From contig JADQAV010000047.1 in the NCBI GenBank assembly GCA_019775845.1, positions 310,001 through 374,000 of the forward strand: DNA of 64,000 bases. The letters are read 5' to 3'. The position numbers and the translations under genes are program-made. Numbering within the stretch: position 1 is the stretch's first letter; every line of letters starts with the position of its first letter. Source of the stretch: Myrmaecium sp. VS I D KN 1 (taxonomy: Eukaryota; Ascomycota; Dothideomycetes; Valsariales; Valsariaceae). This document shows, one piece after another, positions 46,192-56,520 of the stretch. Below the pieces are notes generated by a model. That model was not told where the DNA came from. It made no database searches and saw only the letters and a list, made by a program, of their open reading frames with translations.

Positions 46192-48039
46192 TTAGCGCCC
46201 CATCATGTAGTTAGGATAATTGCCGGTAAGGCCACCGAAGCCATTTCCGGGAGCAGTCGGGGCACCGTTCGCGGGGTTGAACTGAGCACGCGGGTTGCTG
46301 AGTTCGCTTGGGGGAGGCGCAAAGCCGCCGTTGGAGAACACGCCAAAGCTGGAAGCATTGTTCAAGTGCGGAGGCGCCGACAACCCCGGAGGAGCCGCAA
46401 GCCCCGGTGGCGGTCCCGTTGCAGTGGAGAATCCAGGAGGCGCGGCTATGTTACCTCCCAGGCCAGGGAGAGCCGCTTGCTGGGCCATGACTGCTTGGGC
46501 ACCCATGTTGTTGTTCTGTCCAGTCCGTACGCCGAGCGGGTTCTTCGAAAAGCTCAAACGGATGCCGCCTTTGACGCTGTTGTGCAATGGGTGACCATAA
46601 AGCTCATTCAGCGCCTTGGTCGCGAAGGAGATGTCCTCAAACTCAACGAAGCACATCGGACCATTTTGCTTGGTACGGAAACACAGGCGCTTGTAACCAC
46701 GTTGCTTGGAGAATAAGGCTTTCAATTCGTCCTCCGATGTATCGATGGGAAGGTTTCCGACGTAGAGGGTATTGCAAGGTGGATTTTGGTCAGCTGGATT
46801 GACGGGCGGGTAGTTGTGCCTCTGGTAATGTTGATTGAACTGAGGGTAGTTGCCGTTGGGCCCCATAGCAGCCATCGTCCCCGGTACGCTGTGAGGCGAC
46901 AAAGCGGATATTGTCGAGGTCGGGGACTGGATGGGCGCGGCGGTCCTCGGAGAGGCATAGTTCGCCATCGGAGGGGACGTCATTCCGTTGCTGGTCGTGT
47001 TCAGTGAAAGGCTGTTGTACCGTGATACCGGTGGTATGGCAGGGTTCGTGGTCCGGCGAGGCATTGGCACAGCGATGTTTTGACTGCTCGTAGCGTAACC
47101 GATGGACTCCTTGAGCAGCCCTTCGGTCTCATCATCACCATCATTGTTGATGATATCTTTGCCGAGGTTATGATGGCCGAAGCTGTTGGTGACGGGAGAT
47201 GTCGGCGAGAAAAGGCTCTGGATATGCGTTCCGTTCTCCGAGATGGAGAACTCGCCGTTGCCCAATCCTGTGCCGGCATTTGGGGGTGACATCTTTTCCA
47301 GACTCTGGAACGTCCCGTTATACCGTGAGGATTGTCGGTTCGGTTGGCCATTAGCTGATGCCATAGGTGCAGCAGCCGCCGATCCTTGTCTTGTGGATGA
47401 ACCGTCGACCGTATTCCTTCTCGCACCGAAGTTTGCGGGTAGGGTGTCCTGGACCAGCTCTACAATCATATTCGCATCATTCGCGGCATTCGCTTTTCCG
47501 TTCAAGCGATCCCGCGCTTCTTGTGCGCCAGCTAATGTTTTGAAGCGTGCAATGGCAGCGGCAAACCCGCTATCTTCCGGAAACCGCGGCGTGATGAGTT
47601 CTGCATCGATGAGGTCCTTGGCGAATAGAAGCATGCTTCGCAGTGCTTCATTTCCCGTACTGGCGGGCAGTTTGCGCATGAGGATGGCAGGTGTAGCCGT
47701 CCGCAACTCCGTGTTGTTGAGCGCGGCTTCCATGTCGCTGAAATTCAATAGAGAGGTGTTGTTTTTCTCTAGAGGTCTCCTTTCTCCGATAGGCGCGAGT
47801 CCGAATGCGTGCGACGACGGTGCCGAAGCGCCTGTGAATACGTCGGCGGTCATGGTCTTCTGCTGGTGGAAAGCCGCTGTTGGCGGCGAAGATGCGGTCG
47901 AGCTGAAGGATCCGTGGTTGAACGGACTGACTGAGAGATTCGAAGGACTTGTACTGTTGGGACTCGGCCCACTGGTCATTATTTCCTTTGTTATGCTATC
48001 GTCGTCCAGTGATGAGGTGAAACAAAGAGTATTCGGCAC
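46192..48039 (-). CDS. whi3: Whi3-like RNA-binding protein (single RRM)
   Basis: Cytoplasmic RNA-binding protein related to yeast Whi3, which holds certain mRNAs, notably G1 cyclin mRNA, and forms condensates. It is intronless, 615 residues from the first ATG. A single RRM lies at about 422-505 with RNP2 TLYVGNLP and RNP1 GPMCFVEFED. The long N-terminal region is Ser/Pro/Asn-rich with a partly structured segment at about 115-205 (LRSMLLFAKDLIDAELI). The C-terminus has PPGL/PPGF repeats and is Asn/Gly-rich, a layout known from filamentous Whi3 proteins. A second ATG at 47979 (MTSGPSPNST) is 20 residues in and may be the real start. The 5.7 kb upstream region is gene-free, so a long leader or upstream intron is possible. 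Confidence 0.88.
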   Translation of the reverse strand: MPNTLCFTSSLDDDSITKEIMTSGPSPNSTSPSNLSVSPFNHGSFSSTASSPPTAAFHQQKTMTADVFTGASAPSSHAFGLAPIGERRPLEKNNTSLLNFSDMEAALNNTELRTATPAILMRKLPASTGNEALRSMLLFAKDLIDAELITPRFPEDSGFAAAIARFKTLAGAQEARDRLNGKANAANDANMIVELVQDTLPANFGARRNTVDGSSTRQGSAAAAPMASANGQPNRQSSRYNGTFQSLEKMSPPNAGTGLGNGEFSISENGTHIQSLFSPTSPVTNSFGHHNLGKDIINNDGDDETEGLLKESIGYATSSQNIAVPMPRRTTNPAIPPVSRYNSLSLNTTSNGMTSPPMANYASPRTAAPIQSPTSTISALSPHSVPGTMAAMGPNGNYPQFNQHYQRHNYPPVNPADQNPPCNTLYVGNLPIDTSEDELKALFSKQRGYKRLCFRTKQNGPMCFVEFEDISFATKALNELYGHPLHNSVKGGIRLSFSKNPLGVRTGQNNNMGAQAVMAQQAALPGLGGNIAAPPGFSTATGPPPGLAAPPGLSAPPHLNNASSFGVFSNGGFAPPPSELSNPRAQFNPANGAPTAPGNGFGGLTGNYPNYMMGR

Positions 48040-48866
48040 GGATCGACAGGGCTCGTTTCAGGGGAACTGCGAAGTCGTATCCCTGCGCAATGCACACTTG
48101 TCGCTCCAATAGCTGACCGAAATGGGGAGAGTTCTACGAGGTGGTTGTATTAGTGAGCTGGTCGTCGCAGAGAACCCACGATAACGACACCTGTCGCAAG
48201 AAGGCAGGAGCTACACATACAGTAGTACGCGCCTTTCGATGCTGTCAGCACCAAATGTCAGAACCGAACAATATCTAGCACGGTCTCTCGCGGAAATAGT
48301 TCTTGACGTCTAACGCGCGCTCGAGGCTCGAGATTGCGTGAATGCGTAAATGCGTGGATGCGTGGATGCGTGTTGTGTTGGTGATGTCGAAGCAGCGAGT
48401 GCAGTGCGATGCGACCGGTAGAGCGACCGAAGGCGAGGAAAACCGGGCAGCGGATGAGCCTCGATGGCCCGCAGGGTACTATGCTCCGAAGGGTCTAATC
48501 GGCCGGACGGGTGTGGTGGAAAGCTGTTGCAATTGGACTTGCGCGATGAGGTGTGAGGTCGCGACAGCAGCGAGTCCAATGGTCGGGAGGGTGCAGGCGA
48601 TGATGATGGACGGGCTCGGTCGGGTGTTCAACTCGGTAGGCGTTCGCGGTGGAGTCGTCGGGTGGGAAGGCTGAGCCAGGCCGACGATAAGGGGAATGGG
48701 GGGGCACAGTCAGGCAGCCGGGTCGGTCAGCGCAGGCGTGGGGAAAACGGGCTCTGCCTCTGGTCTGGTCTGGTCGTGATCGCGGGCCGGGATGAGACAG
48801 GCCGCATCTGCGGTGGACAACCGAAGAAGCTTTGTGGATACTGTAGATGCCGGATGATGGAGGGTG

Positions 48867-48966
48867 CAAGGTGAAGGGTGAAGGGTGAAAGGTGGAGGGT
48901 GCCAGTGGTGATGGTGGAAGAGGGATGGGGGAAGGGGGAGGGGGGGAAAGAGAGGGGGGGGGGAGA
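48867..48966. repeat. purine-rich GGGTGAA/GGGGGA block
   Basis: GGGTGAA units followed by long G/A runs, with several GGG to GGGGGGGGG tracts. It could form a G-quadruplex or triplex. It lies upstream of the Whi3-like gene. Confidence 0.7.
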
Positions 48967-49186
48967 GAAAACGGCGCGCGTTGGGGAACTGGCCGAGGGG
49001 TGGAAGGTTTTGGCTGCGTCCTGCCCGGTGGAAAAGCAACGGGAGCGCGCTCCGACGACGGCCTTCCAGCACGACGAATGAATGTGAGGCGGTAGGAAAG
49101 TTGTGTGTGTGTGTCCTTGTGCTTCTGGCGGATGCCTCCGAGTGCAGGCTCGGAAAAGGAGTAGGTAAGTAGTAGCAGCGAGGAGC

Positions 49187-49222
49187 AAGCAGCCAGACAG
49201 CCAGACAGCCAGACAGCCAGCG
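49187..49222. repeat. AGACAGCC tandem repeat
   Basis: About four units of AGACAGCC in a row, related to the AGCC runs seen elsewhere in the window. Confidence 0.75.
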
Positions 49223-52200
49223 GCAAGCCGGAGCAAAGAAGCAATTCCCACGGTTCCGCGCGGGAGGGAGGAAGCTTGCACTTGCTGGAGGGGACCTTTA
49301 GGTAGCTCCACCGTACGGAAGGTCAGGCAGCTTGCTACAGTACTCCTCACAGCAGCAGCAGGAGCAGGAGCACCTGAAGGAGCGAATGGCGAGCGCCCGC
49401 TGGGGGCCAATGGACCCCGTAACCGTCGACGAGCTGGCAGAGGAGAGGACCGCAGGCTGCGAAGTTGCACTCGCACGCACGTTAGGGAGGCTTTGCACGG
49501 AGGGAGTTGAGTGGCAGCCGGGCGCCGTTCTATCGGTTATGTTTGACAGGAATAGCATCTTACAACCCATAACTGCCTACTACTAAGCTTACTACTACCG
49601 TATTCTACTACCTGACAAAGCAAAGTGCCTTGCCTGCAGCGATGCCCTCTGATTGCTGAGCGGAAGAAGTTGGGGAACACAGAAAAAACCCACCTCGAAA
49701 CCCGACGCTTTCGCCCAGCAACAGCAAGGGCGCGCGGGCATGTCTTTGGGCAGCGCTCGAGGTCAGCTTCGTGCTGTACACGCACGGAGAGGGAGACACA
49801 CTTGCTACCATTCCATTTGTGGGTAGTAGCTGGCCGCACACAACGTATGTTACGGCGGGCCTGGATAACTGAATACTACTAACCGGGTGTACTGCGAGAG
49901 TGGAAGTGTGTCCTTGTACCCTGTGTGCGTCCACGATGGTACAGAGACCGTCTATCCGCAACGCGACGAGCTAAAGTACCTCACTAGTGGCCCTTCGCGC
50001 GTCGAGGTCGACGGCGCGGTGATAGGCGCCATGCGTTCCTGATCAGCGCGAGATGGGCTCCCTGTCGCGACGGTGCCGTATTGTCCGTCCGTGGTACGCT
50101 ATATACATGCATCTCTACTATATATTCACGGACCCGGGTGCCCATCTGGCATTGCCCTGGGTCTTCCAGGCCTCCATTGACGCCCATGTGGAGTCGGGAA
50201 TGCTCCCTCGCTCACCCGTCGTGATGCTGCATGGCCCGCCGGCCGGCACGAAGGCAGCTGACGGGCCCGCGTCCAGCAGATGGGAGGGACGGACGGCTTC
50301 ATCTCGAGCGACGACAGGGCCGAAGGGAAAGCGGCAAGCCACCGGATGCAGCTCGACGGTTGAATCGCCAATGATCGAGAAGGGGAGGGGAGGTAGAGGC
50401 GGGACTCGAGCAACTGGCAACTGGCAGCTACTCCGTACTAGTACCGTTGTTGTTACTGTGCTATATCATCAGCCCGATGGGATGTCTCTCCCTCGACATC
50501 CCAACGTCTCGGTGCCTCGTTGGCCATCCCTCCCCCTTCCGACCCCCACCCCCCGGCGCACCTTGCTGCCAGCCCAAGCATTCACCTTGACTTGGTATTG
50601 TACGCGGTCGAGAACAGGATGATACACGCACAGGATCACAGTCGGTCACAGCTTGTTCATGCACCACGATCTCCAGCAATTCGACTCGCACAAGCAAGCA
50701 AGTCCAGAAATGCCCATCTGGGGAGGACGGTGGAAGGACGGTGGAAGGACGGTTGCTTCATCGGCGTAGGCAGTATTTATGTACATGTCCCCGGCAGTAT
50801 GTATATCACGACGTAGTCGACCGGCATGCGAGAGGGAAGAAGGAGGCAGTAGCTAGGCAAGCTGACGCAGCCCTGCTTGCGGTGGGTTTCCACGGATCTG
50901 AAGCGGCATTTTCACTGTGTTATGTGTGGAGGCCCATCCATTATATAGTCGTCCCATTAGGGCAAGGGTTCGAGAACTGTGAGGGAGGGATGGAATGGCT
51001 TCAAATTCCAGCAATCAATGGCGTGCAGCACACTAATTCCCTCTCCCCCTCCCCTACACACCATCCGTCCGTCCCTCGATACTGGTCGCTGGTCGCTGGA
51101 TGCTGGTCGCTGGTGCATGTCCTCAAACACCCTTCCCATGCCATCCCATCGACGACGCCCGCTTCGTCCACTCGTCTGCAACGCGACGCGCTCCCGAATC
51201 CAAGGCAACCAGGACCCTCTAGCGTGTCAACCTGGAAAGACGAGGGGAGAAATGCGCCCAACACTCAGGCAGAACCGGCTGATGAGAGGATTGAGCGGTC
51301 GTAGGGTACATGGTTATCCCTCCCTATCACACTGCCCGTTCCGACGAAAGGACCGGGTGAGCCCCGGGCACCCTCCGACGGCTGCTGCCCCTCGAGCACC
51401 ACGGGAGGACGCGAGTTGCCGAGCAAGCATGCGTGTGCGCTAGGCCGTCCCGGCCTGTTCTGTCAGGCATCCCTACCTGCTAACCGTTTCCCACGGCTTT
51501 GGGGACGACGTCTCTGAATAAAGTCCGCGCCGTCGAAAGAGGTGCTAGGTGCTAGGTGTGCTCTGGAGATCTTCGAGCCCGGCGGACCGGAGCATCCCAA
51601 CTGGTGAGAAGCGACCTATTGTACTGCTTTGTCCATGTCCGCCTCCCCCCCGTACGTTCATTCCCCGTGCCGGGCAAGCACACCGGACGGAGTCGCGCAG
51701 GACCAGCATCTTCTACCGAGTCTCCGCGCGCGCCGAACGAACGACGTGAACCATGCCGATCAACAAACACCCCAGCCTTGGCCTGCGCCCGGTTTTTGTC
51801 AACCGCACCGGTTTCTGCACGACTTCAAATCCCCCGTGAGCAACGGCTCTTCAACCGGCCCAGCCGTGCAGCCGGTCTGCTCGGGACCTCAAATGTGGAG
51901 GTCCCACGGTTTCGGAGGGGAGTACTTCCTCCGTGGACGAGAGCGACGTGACCTGATTGAACCGCACAGGAGGACCTCGGCAGGTCGTGCTATCTCGTGC
52001 CTTGATCCCACCTGCTGCTGCTATGGCTGCTGCTGCTGTACACGTCGTGTATGTCCTGGACCTGCTTTGCGCCTTGAGGGTTTGGAGATCACGAGTGCTT
52101 CGCGACGCCAACTTGGCTCAACAGCACGTCGATTGTTCGACTTTTGAAAGATGAAGGAGTGATTCGTACAGGAATAACCATCTCCCCCCGATTCGTCCTC

Positions 52201-53752
52201 TCCTCCGGTCATCCACTTCCTGCTCTGACCCTGCCAGTGGATAAAACCCGTTCCTCCGGAGGATGGAGACGACGGACGCGAAGTGATCATGCTGGTAAGC
52301 CGTAGAAAATACGCCGCCAACGACCTGCTTACAATCTCGAAAAGCGAACCCCAGTGTCCGCATCGGGCGCAAAAGGATTGCCAACGGGCTGAAGGCCACG
52401 GACTTCGAGCAGAAAACCGAGGGTGAGCATCCGCTCGGCGACTTGATGACCGGTAGTACGATGACATGGCGGGGGGTTCGTCGCTGGCAATTCAGGTGAG
52501 TGATATGGTAGGGTTTGGAGCTCCTGGCTCGCTTTTGTTCTCGTCAGCCGCTGTTTTCCGCTCGTCGTTCATTTTCGGATTTTTTTCTCTTTTCTGTTCC
52601 TGTCAGATTCAACCGTCGCTGCCTGGAAGTATCGCGCCGCCCAAAACGGTCCCTTCGCAGACCGCCTTGTGTTGATCCGAACTGGTGATGTCCCTTTGCC
52701 GGGGACTCATGTCTGATATGGGTGCTCGCCGCCGTGCCATATGGAATGCATGAGAGCCCCTGGGAGACTTCACCATGGAGTTATTCAGAGGAGCCGCAAG
52801 CATATATGAAGCGCATTTCAGCATGAGGACCGGTTTGGATCAACGGTGACCGGAGTGTTGCACAGAAATAGACGCTCGGCATTATCGACGGTCCTCACGT
52901 GTCGTTTGCTCCGATGCAATCATTCTGCGCCATCGCTGCTCCGGATATGGCAGACCACGCAAGACACAGCACGTATCCGGTGGAAGTCTTGCGGACGGCA
53001 GTCATTCCAAGGCCAGATGATTCACTGCTTTCATGATTATGTCCATACTGTCATCGCAATTTCTTCCTTTGGCTCATCGTTCCATCCAGCTCGATGGAAC
53101 TTGAGGCCTCCGTGATGTCTACTCTCTTTCCATCCTCGCGGCTTTGACCATTAGACTCTGCCGGTTTCTTGTTATATTCCTATTTCTAAACATCCCGCTC
53201 ATGGTGCGTCTGCTCCGGCTTCATGATCGCGCAGTGAAGATGTCTTCTAGCTTCTCGTGGTTGCGTCGTCGATCAACTCATTTGGATATGGTCTTTCACT
53301 CGTCGGTCCTCTTGATTTCAGTCTATAAGCAGTCTTACCGTTGAAGCTTTGTCGCAGCATATTCCTGGCATAAAGGGCTTTTGCATGCTATCCGCTCAAC
53401 CAACTCCGGGACATCTATGCTTCACATTCACTGCAGTCTCACCGCTCATTACCATCCTTCCCGGAAGACCCTGATTAAGCTCAAGAAAACTTGACGCACT
53501 CGTTTGCCGTCTGCAATACTGCCCTTTCTGGTTAGCTGTGGCCGAAGCCTGAATTCACTACAAGCCTCTACCCCGCTTCGGTTGTCTTTTCGTTTGTTTA
53601 CAACCTCTTCTGCTTCCTCACAATCGTCTTTCCTCTCCATCCAACCACGAGCACGCCTTCTGACCTTCTTGATAGTGGTGCATCTGACCGACTCGCAACG
53701 CTTGACCTCTTACAGCACACCTCAAGACAACAACAGGAACGTCGCCCACAAG

Positions 53753-55101
53753 ATGCCCTTCCCTGTTTGTGCTGATGGCGATGTTCTCATCATCATCCCG
53801 CCCTCTGGAAGACTGCAGCTTCACGCCAGCACGCTGCGTGAATCTTCCCCCGTCCTCGCGAAGCTGCTCAAGCAGGAATATGCAGCCATCCTTTCTACCA
53901 ATGCCCTGAATGCGGGTGTGAATGTGCGTTTCCGGTTGGAGCTTCGTCACCACACCAACCGCCGCGACGACATCGGATACTGGGTCAGAGTGGTAAGCTG
54001 CGGTCTCATGCCTTTCTGCAGTGCGTGCTTAATAACTGACTACCACACCCCTAGCCCCTCGACCACGCTGCTCGTCCCGTCGGTGACGACATTGTCACGA
54101 CCGCACACGGTGTCAACGACAATGGCAAGATCCCTAACCCGGTTCACCAGTGCTACATGAGCATCCTCGGAGCGTTCTACAATATCACGGTGCCGATCGA
54201 CGACGCCAACGTGTCGACGATCTTGAAGACCTCGCTCCTGCTGCTCGATGTCGCGCAGGCTCTGGACTGCGTTCGCTTCGTGTCACCCGCCATCGACATG
54301 ACGCTGGTCAAGCAGGCGCAGACGCTCTGGCGCTCCGTCTCCTTCAACCCGGTTGCCTGGGCAAAGGTCGCGTACCGCATCCAGTCCGACATCATCTTCA
54401 AGGAAGCCGTCATTCACCTGGTCGGACAATGGAACCAGTGCACGCACGCGCAGAAGCAGGAGTGCGGCAAGACGATCCGGGAGTACGTGGAGGCGAAGCA
54501 CGCCGAGCTGCACCAGCGGAAGGTGCTGCTGGAGGCGATCCTGATGGGCATCTACCTCAAGTACCTCGAACGGGACATCGAGACGGGCCGGTCCGGGTAC
54601 GCGAACGACATCCTCGTCTGGATCTCCATGGCCTTCTTCCGGCACTGGATCGGGCAGCAGGTGGCGTACGAGCGGGGCGCCCGCGCCCCCGACGGCGGCC
54701 ACGCCTTCTACCGCCTCCTCGGCCAGGCCGGCGACGCCTACATGGACCGCGACGACCTGAACGACTTCCAGCACCGCTTCCCCATGACCCGCAAGGGCCA
54801 GGCCGTCGTCGAGAATCACGTCAAGGAGCTCAAGGAGCTGGCCAAGGAGCGCGTCCTTCGCTCCGGCATCCTCGCCAACGCCAGCTCCCTCGACATCAGC
54901 GCCCACCCGGTCGCTTACCTCCTCTCCGCCCGCGTCGACAAGGCCGAGTTCGTCTGGAACTTGCAGCCCTCGCTGAAGCGCACCCGCAGCGAGAGCTACG
55001 ACGTCGACGCGTTCGAGGATGAAGACGACGAAGAAGAAGATGATGACGACGAGGATGTGGGCTCGGACGACGGTCCGTACAAAGTGCCACGCCTTGGTTG
55101 A
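53753..55101 (+). CDS. BTB/POZ-like fungal protein of unknown function
   Basis: Two exons, 53753-53992 and 54055-55101, joined in phase 0 across a 62-base GTAAGC...CCTAG intron, give 428 residues. The N-terminus (DGDVLIIIPPSG, QLHASTLRESSPVLAKLL) has the pattern of the start of a BTB fold: a DV-hydrophobic strand, then LHA and a helix with SPVL. The rest is mostly helical. Fungal proteins of this layout often have a degenerate BTB domain followed by a long helical region. The C-terminus is a nearly pure Asp/Glu stretch (about 395-420) and a short basic/Pro end. Partners are unknown; BTB proteins often link to Cul3 ubiquitin ligases or form dimers. The BTB call is moderate, the gene itself is firm. 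Confidence 0.8.
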
Positions 55102-55794
55102 GATGGTGCGCCGGGTGCGTTGAGCATGGTGCTATCGTCGGTCTCTCTACAAGCCCTTGGACATTCTTTTCAGGACCCCAGCGTCATGCATGTCGGGAAA
55201 CTGCTGCGAGAGTCTTCGTTGGTTTGTTCTAATCCCCTCATTCTTGAAATTCCGATCATCCTTGAAGCTGCAACAAAGACATCTCTTACCCTAACCTTGG
55301 AATCATGTGGAGCGCTCATGGCGTGCGTCTAACTATATGGCCTAGTCAACTGACTCAGTGAGGCGAGCAGGCTGGTCAGATAGGTCACTTGCATCCATTC
55401 CTAGCACACGACGTTAAAAACCCCCTCCATCATCAGGTATCAAATAGCTCTCAAAAGAATGAAGAAGCCACTCTTGAAATCAGAAAAAAAAAATCGCTTG
55501 ATTCGCTCTTGCATTATGAAACAGGAAAGAAAAGTTATGTATGTCCACACGCCCTCGAAGAGAAAAGAGAAAACGCCCCCAATCCCAGCACCGGCATCGC
55601 GTATGTTGTTGATTTGACGCCTTGCATACGTCTCGCCTCCGAATACGCATGTAGAGTATTGTGTTGGCGGTGTAGGTAACCCCGTCCTCGCACCCCAGCA
55701 ACATCCTCATGCCCTGGATGCATTCTTCCGCGTGTCTCGCTCTTGCTGTGGTCCACAGACCAGTGCATATACCCCCTTCACCCGCCGCACCAAC
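55102..55794. other. convergent intergenic region
   Basis: 3' regions of the BTB-like gene (+) and the complex I 9.5 kDa gene (-). No supported gene; an A-rich run is near 55484-55492. Confidence 0.65.
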
Positions 55795-56088
55795 TTAATC
55801 ATCATACCCCTCCGGAATCACGCGAGGGCCCTTGGGTACTACACCGCACATCCAATCAGCAATCCCATTCCAAAAAAAAGAAGGGCAAAAGGAGGCAAAC
55901 GTACTCGGATAAGTCAACGGAATAGGCTCGACGCGCTCGTAGCCGAGCCGGCGGCGGATGGGCGGGACGGTGACGGCGATGACGGGGCCGAGCGAGCCGA
56001 TGACGACGGAGTAGAAGAGCGCGGGCTTCTCGTGCGAGGCCCAGCGCATGTACGCCAGCGGCGTCCTCCAGAAGTGCGGCTTGGACAT
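55795..56088 (-). CDS. nuo9.5: NADH:ubiquinone oxidoreductase (complex I) 9.5 kDa subunit
   Basis: Small accessory subunit of mitochondrial complex I, first described in Neurospora. Exon 1 is 56088-55905 and exon 2 is 55838-55795, joined over a 66-base intron (GTACGT donor, GTGTAG acceptor) to 75 residues, the usual size. It begins MSKPHFWRTPLAYMRWASHE, matching the family's PHFWR...RWASHEKPA start, has one membrane segment (about 23-44, LFYSVVIGSLGPVIAVTVP), and ends PLTYPIPKGPRVIPEGYDD. No presequence is seen. It diverges from wbp1 with 432 bases between the starts. Confidence 0.93.
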   Translation of the reverse strand: MSKPHFWRTPLAYMRWASHEKPALFYSVVIGSLGPVIAVTVPPIRRRLGYERVEPIPLTYPSTFASFCPSFFWNGIADWMCGVVPKGPRVIPEGYDD

Positions 56089-56520
56089 TGTATTGTTGCT
56101 GGGGTGGCTGGGCTTGGGAGTCGGGTGTGATGCTGATGAGGAGGGGCGCGGAAGCAGTTGTTTGTAGGGACGGTGAGGCGGTGTGGTGTAGACGGCGCTG
56201 TTTTGCTTCGAGGTGTGTTGAGCGTGGACGGTGGTTGTCAATTGTTGTTGGCGTAGACACCGGATTGCGGTGGTGAGGGCGTGATGGTCCGGGGAATGCC
56301 CACCTCGATGGCCCGATCCCCTCCCCAGAGAGCTGTCGGAAGGGAGGATTCTCCGCTTTGCCTGTGCGGGCTGCCCTGCCCAGGTGTGGAGTTGCGCGGC
56401 GGGAGTGGTCGGCGGCTTGGCAAAACGCATACGTCTCCCCTTGAGCTATGGACACTTGGACGGTTTGACAGAACAGAAGAGACACTGCCTGCCTCCTCTC
56501 GTGTCCCGGCCCCGACAAAG
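56089..56520. promoter_or_regulatory. bidirectional promoter, complex I 9.5 kDa / wbp1
   Basis: 432 bases between divergent start codons. The frame of wbp1 happens to stay open upstream to 56281, but the signal peptide at 56521 decides the start. I see no recognisable binding site. Confidence 0.55.

Larger units (their letters stand above)
48040..53752. other. long intergenic region, no supported gene
   Basis: 5.7 kb between two divergent genes, the Whi3-like gene (-) and the BTB-like gene (+). Many overlapping frames exist in GC-rich sequence, but none has a domain I can name. Features: ATGCGTGG units near 48340-48371, a purine-rich block at about 48867-48966, AGACAGCC units near 49187-49222, GGACGGTGGAA units near 50727-50753, GCTGGTCGCTGG units near 51086-51114, and a TGCTGC run near 52010-52037. 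One open frame with an intron-like gap near 52298-52680 was looked at and rejected. The last 500 bases are probably the promoter and leader of the BTB-like gene. Confidence 0.55.

Noticed and set aside
48495-49476. Two 249-residue minus-strand frames
   Set aside because: They overlap in different frames, are Pro/Ser/Arg-rich from GC-rich repeats and have no domain.
52298-52680. Plus-strand open frame with an intron-like gap at 52496-52606
   Set aside because: No ATG near its start, no recognisable domain and an Arg-rich end; probably chance in GC-rich DNA.
54150-55022. 290-residue plus-strand frame overlapping the BTB-like gene
   Set aside because: Same strand, different frame, Arg/Pro-rich; a shadow of the GC-rich coding exon.
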